A stretch of DNA of 64,000 bases from Pictodentalium vernedei (lineage: Eukaryota > Mollusca > Scaphopoda > Dentaliida > Dentaliidae): positions 797,265,608 to 797,329,607 of the forward strand of contig CM062296.1 in assembly GCA_031216915.1 (NCBI GenBank). The letters are read 5' to 3'. Positions 54,314 to 64,000 of this stretch are shown one piece after another. The position numbers were made by a program, and so were the translations under genes. Below the pieces are notes generated by a model, which was not told the origin of the DNA, made no database searches, and saw nothing but the letters and a program-made list of their open reading frames with translations. The stretch's first letter is position 1. Each line of letters starts with the position of its first letter.

Positions 54314-54979
54314 GATAATTATTTCATGTCATACCACATTATGGGAAGCATAATCGAACCCCAGAATCCAAGGTAAGTCCGTAATGAGAAAGTAAACATC
54401 AGAGAAAAGTAGGCTGTGCGTGAATTGCACATGCTAACAGGCGATCACGAGGTCGGGAGATTCTGTTTCAATCTCTCGCTTAGTGGAGAGAAGGCAACGG
54501 AATATACCGACACGGTGAAAGCTGATGGCTTTGGTACAAAGGCACAGCTTGAAAAAGGGCCTCTGGCATCACAATTGACAGAATGTATGCGCGTGTGTGT
54601 GTGGGGGGGGGGGGGGGGGGGGGTCGTTTTTTTCAACATCTTTTGGGTTTGTGTTAAAATACAGAAACAACAATTTTTTTCATTTTAATTTATTTATCGC
54701 AGTACGAGAATACATGTATAAAAATGAAAGCTGATCTTCTACATAAAATGCAACATATTTATAAAAGCACATAACCACACATTAGAAGAATGGACAACGA
54801 CCATTTTGGGAAGACGTTCGGTGGGAGTTGGCATGAAGAATTTTGATAAGGAAATTAGTACATGGGAATTAGTACATGGTCTCTGAAAAGGGATGCGTGG
54901 TTTGGTATCCGAGATGTTTCGTACCCTGGTTGTTTCGTTCTGGTATGAAATGACCAAGACTTTGGGAAAAAAAGATTGT
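54314..54979. other. Intergenic stretch with a poly-G run
   Basis: About 22 G residues lie at 54602-54623, after GTGTGTGTGTG. The sequence before it (54410-54600) has moderate GC and one open frame of 90 codons without recognisable similarity. I would not call it a gene. Confidence 0.45.
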
Positions 54980-55290
54980 TTCTGATCTGAAAAATCTAGT
55001 TTATCACGCCTCATAGAGGAGTCATAAAATATATTTTTGAGACAAAAAACATTCCGAATTTACAGATTTATACGTGGTGGGGGTGGGGGGGGGGGGGGGG
55101 AGGGGACAACAAGAAACAACATGTCTGAGATGTTTCTGATCTGAAAAATCTAGTTTATCATGCCTCATAGAGGAGTCATAAAATATATTTTTGAGACAAA
55201 AAACATTCCGAATTTGCAGATTTATATGTGGTGGGGGGGGGGGGGGGGACAACAAGAAACAACATGTCTGAGATGTTTCTGATCTGAAAA
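54980..55290. repeat. Tandem repeat with poly-G runs, target of copy E
   Basis: A unit of about 134-146 bp, GATCTGAAAAATCTAGTTTA through TTTTGAGACAAAAAACATTC and a GTGGTGGGGG run to AACAAGAAACAACATGTC, occurs twice. A third unit starts at 55261 and is cut after GATCTGAAAA by copy E. Confidence 0.8.
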
Positions 55291-55594
55291 GTTAAAAAAT
55301 TTTATAGTAATTTATATATTTTTTATACTTACCAATGACCCAGACATAGCTGGTTGCTAACTCTTAAAATATAGGGCCAAACACAAATTTTGCCCCCCAA
55401 TCCCCAAAATTTGCATCTAAAACTAAAGAAAACATGTCCAGAGAGGCCCTCCACACCTCGCCCCCACTGCGCATGCGCAGTGTCAAGGACGTTCCGAAAT
55501 TGGCGCCATTTATCATTCTAATAACCAGTGCCTGGTAAGCGCTATGTACTCAGCGGGGAGGCAAGAGTTCCCAACTCCTGGGAGGGCCATCCCC

Positions 55595-55683
55595 GTCTGG
55601 GTCATTGGTAAGTATAAAAAATATATAAATTACTATAAATTTTTTAACATTTTTATACTGTACCAATGACCCAGACATAGCTG
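55595..55683. repeat. ICR of copy E
   Basis: 89 nt with AGACATAGCTG, like D. Its left-derived half matches the E terminus apart from one extra T in the terminus (AAAAAATTTTATAG). Confidence 0.9.
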
Positions 55684-56269
55684 AATAGTAAAAAGGCTGG
55701 AGGGCCAAGGACATAGAGCAAAATGGAATACGCTCAATAAAATAAAATAGAGTCATCCCCTGTAGGGAAAAGAAGTAATAGGCCTTACATGTATCTTTCT
55801 TATTTATGATAAATTAGAAAGATACAACACCTTCCAAAAATTGAGCTTCATACATCCATGTACTCTATTAATATCCAATAATCCTTATACTAATAATTTT
55901 TAAAGTAAGCCAATAATAAAGTAAGTCTAGAGAATAGAGACTCTTATACTCCTAAAAGTGTGTGAGAATTGCATAATCATGTCCGTTTGACATATGCAAT
56001 ATTCAAAAGCTATACTTTAAAAACTAAGACTTGAATGAATTTTATAAACTTAAACTTCTCACTAAACAACCATCCTAAAAACAGCTCAGAATTACTAACT
56101 CCGGAGGAGGTATCCCCTTGTTTTCATAGTAAAAACAGGTGACCCAAGGGAACACCCCTCCCCCCCCCCTTTTCTTGCCCTGGGTCAAATAGCCCAGAGC
56201 GAAGAGGGCAGCCGAACGGAGACACTGCCGAAACAGACAGCCTACCTAGCTATAGTAGCAACTGTTAAG

Positions 56270-58170
56270 TGAATGACATTCTGAGCAGTAGATAATAGAC
56301 CTAACAATAGGAGGCCTCCAGAAATGGACTCGATATTTCTGAGATAAAATTCATGAATGGATGGCTGAGCGCAATGAGCAGCCTTCAAAAATCTATAATA
56401 GAAACACTATTAATGTAAGCCCAAGAAGTAGAAGAACTCTTACTTTCATGAGCCGAAATCTTAAGCACAACTGCTAAGCCAATGATATACCATAAGCAGT
56501 ACGCTAGTTAATAGAATCCATTAACAATAAAATGGAGCGTAACGTCCTTCTACTAGACATCAAAGACAGAAGAAGCTTACGCCCTTGTAATAAACAGATA
56601 TCTGTTTAAAAATACATAAACTGTACCCGGAAAGAGTAAAGGCCTATGCCCATACGAAGACGGAAGGACCTTAAAATAATAGGTTCCGGATAATAGGAGC
56701 CTAACTCTTATGCAACAATCCAACCTAAATAGTAACGGAAGTATTGATTCCGAAACTATGAAAGTGAAAATCATCCATCGATAGTGCATGAAACTCACTG
56801 ACTCTACAGTAAAAGAGAAACCAACAGAATTACTGTCTAAAAGGTCAGAATTTGAAAACTACTGTTTCCAGAGGCTCAAATGATTACTTAGCTAAATAAG
56901 AACCTGAAGTTAAAATCCGTATAGGAATTTAATCTAAAGATTCTAAGTCTATTTATCAAAAAGTTACTAACTGACTTAGATAAAGAGACAAAAGACTCAA
57001 TTGTAAACTATCGTAGAGTGCATAGGTATGAGGTAACAAAAACCTATAACCTAAATAACAACAGGCTGCAGTAGATCTTGTGAAACAAGTATACTAAAAA
57101 ATAGCAATGAGTAGTATGGAGGGATCAACCATATGAACATAATGATCCCTACACCACGACGGAAGAGCCTCCACTTTAGTCGCATAGAATAGCGAAGAAG
57201 AGGATCTCCTATAGTAAGAAATCGCGTCCAAAGCTCGTCCAGTACAGTGCTTACAATGCAATATGGACCACACAACGGAAAACATGAAGGTTGCGACCTT
57301 GCTGGTTGTGATAAAAATGACACGATTTACCCAGTGAAAAAAGATCCTCACATAGAGGAAGATTTCACGTTAAGATCCACAGTAGACAAGAGAGTAAATT
57401 ACTCATGATCTCTGTGAAGATAGAGATGCTATCAACAGAAATATATTGTGGTTGTTTATCTTAGCAATACCTGCTAAAAACAACAGCGCCGGAGGATACG
57501 CGTATCCTATCATTCTGTCCTATAGATCAATAGAGCGGTTAACAGTATTAGCTCAGAGATCTGGACAAGCCAACACATACGTCTGCAATTGATTAGCCAA
57601 CTGTGTCATAAATAAAAACATCATTGGGCGCTCCATAGATAGCAAATCTGATTGAATACTTGTTTGTTGAGAGTCCATTCTGACAGCAACAAGCGACCCG
57701 TAAGAGAACGGGAGTGCGATAAAACAATCAGACGACCCAGAATATGACGGACCAAAACTGAACTTGGTGTACTATAACCAACAGACGGATTTCTTTCCAT
57801 TAAATTGAATAACGGAAACGAAAGAGTGCCTCCCTGGTTCCGGAGATACGCCACTACTGTCGAATTAAAGGACAGGAATTTGGGCATGCGTTTCTGAATA
57901 ATGTTCATGCAATGACATAAAGCAAGCCTAAAAAACATTATTCCGCGGAAGTTAACTGATAGCTAAAAGACTGCGGAACCCAAAGACCCTGGCACTTCGA
58001 ATCCGTAGGGATCAGTATATATCCCAATCTGTTTGACTGGCAACCGTCATAACAGCCACACTCGGGTCCGGCAACTGCGGCGGCACTCTCTGAGTCAACC
58101 ACCGAATGTTTGCCCCAGTCTGAATCTCTTGTAACACTAGATAGACAAGAGAATGTATAAATCAAGCAAT
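56270..58170 (-). pseudogene. Decayed YR and RNase H remnants, copy E
   Basis: Same order and mostly the same lesions as 20290-22190. Small recognisable pieces include TVVAYLRNQGGTLSFPLF near 57830. The RT fingers/palm are deleted at the same junction, at about 58170. Confidence 0.8.
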
Positions 58171-61100
58171 TCATGGATTGCCGGAAAGTTGCCGTCGAAG
58201 AGAAGCTCCTCCGAGAACGAAGCGACTCTGAGAGAGTTCTTAACCTACTATCCACGCGTGGATGTAGCTAGGGCTGCCTCACGTCTAACCAACTCCAATC
58301 AGCCACTGAAGGGCGGAGTTATACGTGAACAAACTACTGCCCTCAAAAGAAATTACATTGAGAATAATATCCCGTAAATCTTTTCTTGAAGACGTAATGA
58401 TAACGCCTCAGTAAGGCGGATTACGTATAATTAAAGCGTCTAAGTTAAGTCTAATATACATAATGTCGTTCCCAACATTGAAATTGGAAAAGACATAAAC
58501 GGTGAAAAAGAATATATGCAGTCTTTAATCACACCGTCTAGACGCATATGAACTCTCGGTATGCCCTGCTCTGCCAAAATAAACTATATGTAAAAAAGAT
58601 AAAATGGCAGAAATGAGCCACGCGGACAAGAAACTAAACTATCATGCTTAGTAGCCGTCTTGTATATATATAAATATATAGCGTCGAAAAATAAAACACA
58701 TGTTGTAATGACAATATTGGACTGCGTCGGTAAGTCAGGGACAAAGTCCCTGTACCGATCGAAAAATCCGAGTCCAATGACGCTATAAGTCTCTTATCCA
58801 AGATCGCAGCAATGAAGTCCGAAAAATAATCACTGGAAGAAATGCCAGAAGATATGAAAGGCATCTTCCGATACTACTAAAGGGAAAAACTCGAAAATCT
58901 TTCGAATCCCTTTCGCCATCCTGTCGGACCCTATAAAGCGTTCGTTCGGTCGTCCGTAGCTTGATGCAACCCGCGGACCGCACCGACCCAGCGCCGTCGG
59001 ATAATTCCTGATTCGACCGAGAAACCGTCAATTGCTGGGATGCTGCGAAACAACTGTGCTAACTCGGATAGCACGTCCGTCACTGAGGCCTGAGGAGCAG
59101 CGGTCTTACGATGCGATTGCCGCAGGAAGCTCCGAGATCGTTACCCCGTGCATACTTCCAATATGCGAGCGAACGGAGTGTATAGGCCTCGTGTCCCTTG
59201 GCTACCGGATGGCGCGACCTATTCGCTGTGGAATCACTGAATGCCGAAACTGATCGGATACTCGAGGTCACGTAGCCAATGTGCGGTCGTGGTGCCCTGC
59301 TGTGAGGATGAGGAAGCATTAAAGACAGTCTCTCGGACTGTCAATATAACGGAGCGTCCCGAGCAACGGACATATGCTCCGAATGTAAAATATCTGAACC
59401 ACAACATGCGGTCCCCCTATGTTGTTTGGCTTCCTCCGATCTGTCCTCAATCTGCCGTCACTGGGAGAGTACTAAAGTAATTAAAGTGCTCGCACTCACC
59501 CAAATCTCCTTCCTAGACCGCAACGGGAACGAACCCGGCAGCCGAAACCATTCGTATGGAATGTACCGCTACTACCGGGTGAGCTAGCGAATGTCACCTC
59601 CGTAAGCGATAGACATATTCCATGAGCACTTATTGCCGCTAACTCTTCATTAACTATGACGACAGAGGCACACTTTTGAAAGACATCTCCATAACTCTTC
59701 GAACAAGAAACCAGAAATGCTTGGATAGCAAGCATAAAATAATAATATATATAGCGTCGTTCAATAATTCGAAAGTTTGTGTGACATTATTGGACTATGT
59801 CGGAACAGAGGGACGATGTCCCTGAACCGAACCAAAAATTTCTAAGTCCACCCGACGCTATCAGTTTCTTATCCGGCATCGCAGCATATGTTGTTCCGAA
59901 AGGGAAAGCTTGAAATCCACCGAATCCCTTTCGGTATCCCGTCGGACCGGATGAAACTTTCGGACGTCCGTACCCGCTTCCGCGGAGCGTCCCGACCCAG
60001 CATCGTCGGATAAAATATATGCGACAGATTCAGTTGATGCTGGGATGCTGCGATAAACTGTGCTATTAAGGAAAGCACGTTCGTTCCGAGGCCTGTGCAA
60101 GTAGCGGACTTACGATGCATTGCCGCTGGAAGCTCCGTGTACGTTGACTCCCGCATACTTCCTATGCGAACGTCCGGAGTCTGCAGACCTCGAGTCCCCG
60201 GCTACCGACCCAGCGCTGTCGGATAATTCTCGATCCGACACCGTTTCTGTCGGCTGCTGGGATGCTGCGATAAGCTGTGCTATGTGCACAAGAATGTCCG
60301 GCGTCGAGACCTGCGGAGGCGCGAGTCTATCGCTGCTTCGCCGAGGGCAGCTCCGCATCAGATGGCTCCCGCATACTTTTCCTATGCGAACGTCCGGAGT
60401 CCATCGGTCTCGAATCCCTGGCTGCCGGATGGTGGTGACCTGGTCGCCGAAGAATCCTTGATCGGCGAAGCTGGTAATATATCGGCGGTCACGCAGCCAA
60501 GGTGCGGTCGCCGTGTGCGCTGACGAGAAGAGGAAGCCTTAGCAGTCTCAGCGGACTGCCTATACAACGGAGCGTCCCGAGCGACGGACGTATGCTCCGC
60601 TAACGACACATTTGTTACCACACAACTGGGGCCAGATGTTGTTGAACGAGAGAGGGGCCTCTCTCGCTTGCCGTCCGGATGGACCGGAACGAGCTATGAA
60701 CCGGACTAAAAGGGCTTCCTCCGTTCTCCCTCCGATCCGCCGTCACTGGGGTGTGCATTAAGTTAATTTTATAGTGCTCGCATCACCCCAAAATTCCTTC
60801 TAGACCGCAACGGACGAACCCGGCTGCCGAACCATTCGGTGAATGGGACGCTACACCGGGCGAGCTGCGGACGTCAAAGGCCGTCGAACCTACTAGGGTC
60901 CTCTTAGGCAATTGGCGTATTTACAATGAGCACTTTTCCGCTAGCCCTTCATTAATTGTGACGACGGAGGCACACTGTTGGAAGACATCACAGATACATC
61001 ACCCTAATCTTGATCGTCTGAAATAGAAATTGATAAAGTAGAGTGACCCTGCGGGGAAAGGACCGGAGTGTCCAAATCCCCAACAACATACCGTGACATA

Positions 61101-61260
61101 CGCTTCCCATATTGTCATCGAAATCATACGATACAGAACCGGAGTTAATGCGGAGTACACTGACCACATATAGAATGATAATAAGGTCAGAGGAAGACTT
61201 CCTCTTAAAACAATAGATCAATATCCTTTTCAATGTGAAAAGAAAACAAGTCCTGGTACT
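58170..61260 (-). pseudogene. Decayed, partly triplicated gag region, copy E
   Basis: The three gag units match those of D (about 58670-59730, 59735-60190 and 60190-61260). Only short fragments translate. An excess of small insertions relative to D in this stretch may be sequencing error, not evolution. Confidence 0.75.
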
Positions 61261-61519
61261 CGCACTAACCCCTGGCAATCAAAATACATAATAATAATAT
61301 GATCCATTAATATAGAAAAAATAATTGAAATCAAAATATTTTGAAAAAATATTTTTTCAGAACAGCCCCAAGTTTCTGAAAAGTAACGTTGAGCCCCAAT
61401 GGATCCCAAGCCTAAGTGTGGACAAAAATTTTAAAATATTTTAAACAATTTATTCAACACTTACGAACAATAATAATGTATCTAGTTATGATTGAAATAA
61501 CATAAAGGATATTATTATT

Positions 61520-61619
61520 NNNNNNNNNNNNNNNNNNNNNNNNNNNNNNNNNNNNNNNNNNNNNNNNNNNNNNNNNNNNNNNNNNNNNNNNNNNNNNNNN
61601 NNNNNNNNNNNNNNNNNNN
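61520..61619. other. Assembly gap (100 N)
   Basis: Exactly 100 N, the conventional placeholder for a gap of unknown size. It separates copy E from a different DIRS subfamily, so at least the end of E and the 3' part of F are missing. Confidence 0.99.
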
Positions 61620-61623
61620 TGCA

Positions 61624-62390
61624 CAATGGCTACCTACAGTATGATAGTGAGAATCATCAACAGATAGTGCATGAAGCTCACTAACTCTTCTGGCAGAAGA
61701 GAAGGCTAAGAGAAAAGCTGTCTTATAAGATAAGAATTTGAAGTCCACTGTGTCAAGAGGCTCAAATGGCGCTTCTTTTAGCTTCAGAAGAACCCAAGCT
61801 AAATTCCACTTAGGAATTAACCTAAGGGTTCTAGGTCTATTTATCGAAAAGTTTTTCACTAACTTAGATAAAGAGACATTAGATCCAATCTGTAAGCTAT
61901 CATGATGAGCATAGGTATCCGATAGCATAGACCTATAACCCTTAATGGTTACAGGCTGCAGTTTGATCTTGTCAAACAAGTATACCAGAAAATTAGCAAT
62001 GTCTGGAATGGAGGGATCATAAATATCAATAGAATGATCCCTACACCACCGATAGAAAACCTTCCACTGCAGCATAATTGAGGTGAAGAGTAGCTCCTCC
62101 TACAGTTAGAAATTGTGTCCACTGCTCGTCCTGTAAAATGCTTGTCGTGCAAGAAGGAACGCACAATGGAAATACGTGAAGGTTGAGACCTTGCGGGTTG
62201 TGATGCTGTGTGTGCGATTTCCTCTGCGAAAGAAGGTCCTCCTGTGGAGAAAGCTTCTGCGGATGTCCCACAACAGACACCTGAGTAGATTTATCCATGG
62301 TCTCTGGGGTGACAGAGATGTTACCAACAGAATCTTGCATTGAGATTGCTTGATTTTCAGCAATATCTGCTGAATCAACGGAGCTGGAGG
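61624..62390 (-). pseudogene. YR fragment of copy F
   Basis: Reads FLLAFSSARRVSELHALSVDD with the catalytic Arg and, upstream, the core-binding region. The gap removes the HxxR box and Tyr. A frame break lies near 62070 (TTCCACTGCAGCATAATTG against CCACTTAGCCGCATAGTTT in A), separating the catalytic part from its N terminus. Confidence 0.75.
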
Positions 62391-63990
62391 ATACGCGTAT
62401 CCTATCATTCCGTCCCAAGAGATCGAGAGGGCGTCTACTGCAAATGCTTGAGGATCTGGGCATGGCGACACATATGTCTGCAACTGATTGTTGAGATGTG
62501 TTGCAAATAAGTCTATCATTGGACGATCCCACAGGTAGCAAATCTGATTGAATACTCGTTTGTTGAGAGTCCATTCTGATGGCAACATACAGCCTTTCTG
62601 AGAAAGGGAGTCTGCTAGAACGTTCAGACGACCTGGAATATGATGGACCGATAGAAGAACTTGATGCTCTAGGACAAACAGAAGGATTCTTTCCGTTAGA
62701 TTGAACAACGGAATGGAATGAGTGCCGAATATATGCTACTACTGTCGAATTGTCAGACAGAAATTGAACATGCGAATTCTGAATGATGTTCATCCACTGA
62801 TGTAGCGCAAGCCAATTGACATCATCTTTTGATGTTTATGTGCTTGTTTCGGAACTGCGGATCACAAAGACCCTGGCACCTCAAATCTGATGGGCTCAAA
62901 GTTGCGCCCCAACCTGTTTGACTCGCATCCGTCAATATCATAAAAATCGGATCCGGCAGTTGCAGTGGTACTCACTGAGTTAACCACTGAATATCTGCCC
63001 AAGTCTGAATCTCATGTTTCACAAGATTGACAAGACGATGTTCGTTTTGAGCAAATGAGTCTTCACACAAACCTGACAGTCTCATGAATTCTCTCACTGT
63101 TACTACATCTGAGTGAAGACAAAAGCGAGCGTAACAACTGACGAATATCGGCTCTGGTTAACGGCAGACGAACGAGATTGTTGTGCGTCTCTAAGCTCAT
63201 TCCCATGTGGGTGAATGACTTGGATGGCACTAGATCCGACTTCTTTTCGGTTTACTATGAAACCGAGACGTTGGAGCAATTGAAGCAGACTCTGAACATC
63301 GTTCTGAAGCATAAATTTGCTGCTGTAACCCTGAAGAATGTCGTACAAGTAGGCCGACGATACCACAGACAGACGAAAATGAGCTTGGAAATGAGTCATT
63401 ACCAAGATCATTATTCAAGTGAAGGCCCAGGGCACTAGATTCAGACCAGAGCATCATTGCTCGGAACTGAAAACAACTCCTGGGACAGGGAAGCGAAGGT
63501 ACTTTCCAGGGAAGCGAAGGTACTTTCTAAACGCCGGATGTACCATGACGTAAAAGTACACATCCTTCAGATCTATGCTCGCAGCATAATCGTTCACTCG
63601 AATGCTCGCTCTGACCGATTGGATGGTCTCCATATGAATTTTGGAGTCACGATCAGCTTGTTTATCCAGCTCAGATCTATAACTGGACGAAACGAGCCGT
63701 CTGGCCTTGGAAACAGGAAAGGTGACTGCAGAAAACTGGAGATTCCTGGTTTTCTACGACGTCTATAGCATTCTTGTCCAGAAGAGATTGAACTTATGAT
63801 AAAAGCGAATCTCTCTTCTGAACGTTAAATGGAAGCTGAGACCAGAGTGGACTTCGAGTTAACAGAGGTTTTTCCTTGAAGGACAGTTTAGAGGAAATAA
63901 CACCTTGCACCCATGGGTCGTCTGTAATTGACAACCAATTGGTTAAGAATCTCGACAGCCTTCCGCCCACTGGAATGCAATAGAGGTTTA
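62106..63990 (-). pseudogene. ORF2 (RT, RNase H) of copy F, broken
   Basis: 62708-62106 is open and carries ADSLSQKG (last RNase H Asp), DLFATHLNNQL and YAYPPAPLI. Upstream the frame is broken by deletions near 62725, 62815 and 63050 and by a 21-nt tandem duplication (GGGAAGCGAAGGTACTTTC) at about 63487-63527. The YLDD position reads YLYD in the fragment around 63340. Not functional. Confidence 0.75.
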
Positions 63991-64000
63991 GACCATCTCC

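Larger units (their letters stand above)
55291..61519 (-). mobile_element. Non-autonomous DIRS element, copy E, cut by an assembly gap
   Basis: Left end GTTAAAAAAT at 55291, left ITR to 55519, ICR 55595-55683. It is collinear with copy D throughout, including the RT deletion and the gag triplication. Sequence stops at the gap where D continues for about 800 bp, so the right ITR is missing from the assembly. From about 58860 to the gap E differs from D mainly by 1-3 base insertions. Confidence 0.9.
61620..64000 (-). mobile_element. DIRS-type retrotransposon, copy F (partial, third subfamily)
   Basis: Collinear with copy A from about 1785 to 4220. It holds the YR N-terminal and first catalytic part, the RNase H/methyltransferase region and RT. 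It is more diverged from A, B and C than they are from each other, but less decayed than D and E. It is truncated by the gap at the left and the window edge at the right. Confidence 0.85.

Noticed and set aside
54416-54688. 90-codon open frame near 54.5 kb
   Set aside because: Contains a poly-Gly run from a poly-G tract. No domain or conservation can be seen.

Overview
The window is transposable-element sequence from a metazoan nuclear genome, most likely a marine mollusc and probably a bivalve. I infer this from AT-rich intergenic DNA, tRNA-derived SINEs, TTAA-flanked hairpin MITEs, and tandem-repeat elements carrying GGGCAATAACTC-type motifs and GACAGACAGACGG tails, which I associate with bivalve genomes from memory. 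I found no host protein gene, tRNA or rRNA that I could support.

The main content is six copies or parts of DIRS-type tyrosine-recombinase retrotransposons, all coding on the minus strand. Copies A (281-7391), B (19181-33294, interrupted) and C (46642-53749) belong to one young subfamily of about 7.1 kb. In coding order each has a right inverted terminal repeat (ITR), a leader, ORF1 (gag-like, N-terminal Cys/His cluster and RG-rich tail), ORF2 (reverse transcriptase, RNase H and methyltransferase-like region), an overlapping tyrosine recombinase (YR) ORF, a 3' noncoding region, an 89-nt internal complementary region (ICR) and the left ITR. The ICR is exactly the reverse complement of the two element ends joined together, the hallmark of DIRS elements. 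No copy is fully intact. A keeps RT/RNase H, B keeps gag and RT/RNase H, and C keeps YR.

Copies D (19321-26312) and E (55291 to the gap at 61520) are a second subfamily. Their coding regions are heavily decayed, the RT catalytic region is deleted, and the gag region is partly tandemly duplicated. Both share these lesions. D's two ITRs are nevertheless identical where checked and its ICR matches its own ends, so D/E look like non-autonomous DIRS elements moved in trans. D sits inside the left ITR of B, and B sits inside a hairpin MITE, giving a three-level nest with a readable insertion order. Copy F (61620-64000) is a third, more diverged and broken DIRS copy after an assembly gap.

The stretches between DIRS copies (7.4-19.2 kb, 33.3-46.6 kb, 53.8-55.3 kb) are a mosaic. 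They hold three families of TTAA-flanked hairpin MITEs, tRNA-derived SINEs with target duplications, several short-TIR elements carrying arrays of 150-175 bp units, foldback elements and simple repeats. One MITE1 copy (41741-41992) has a paralogous empty site 120 bp away that confirms the TTAA target duplication.
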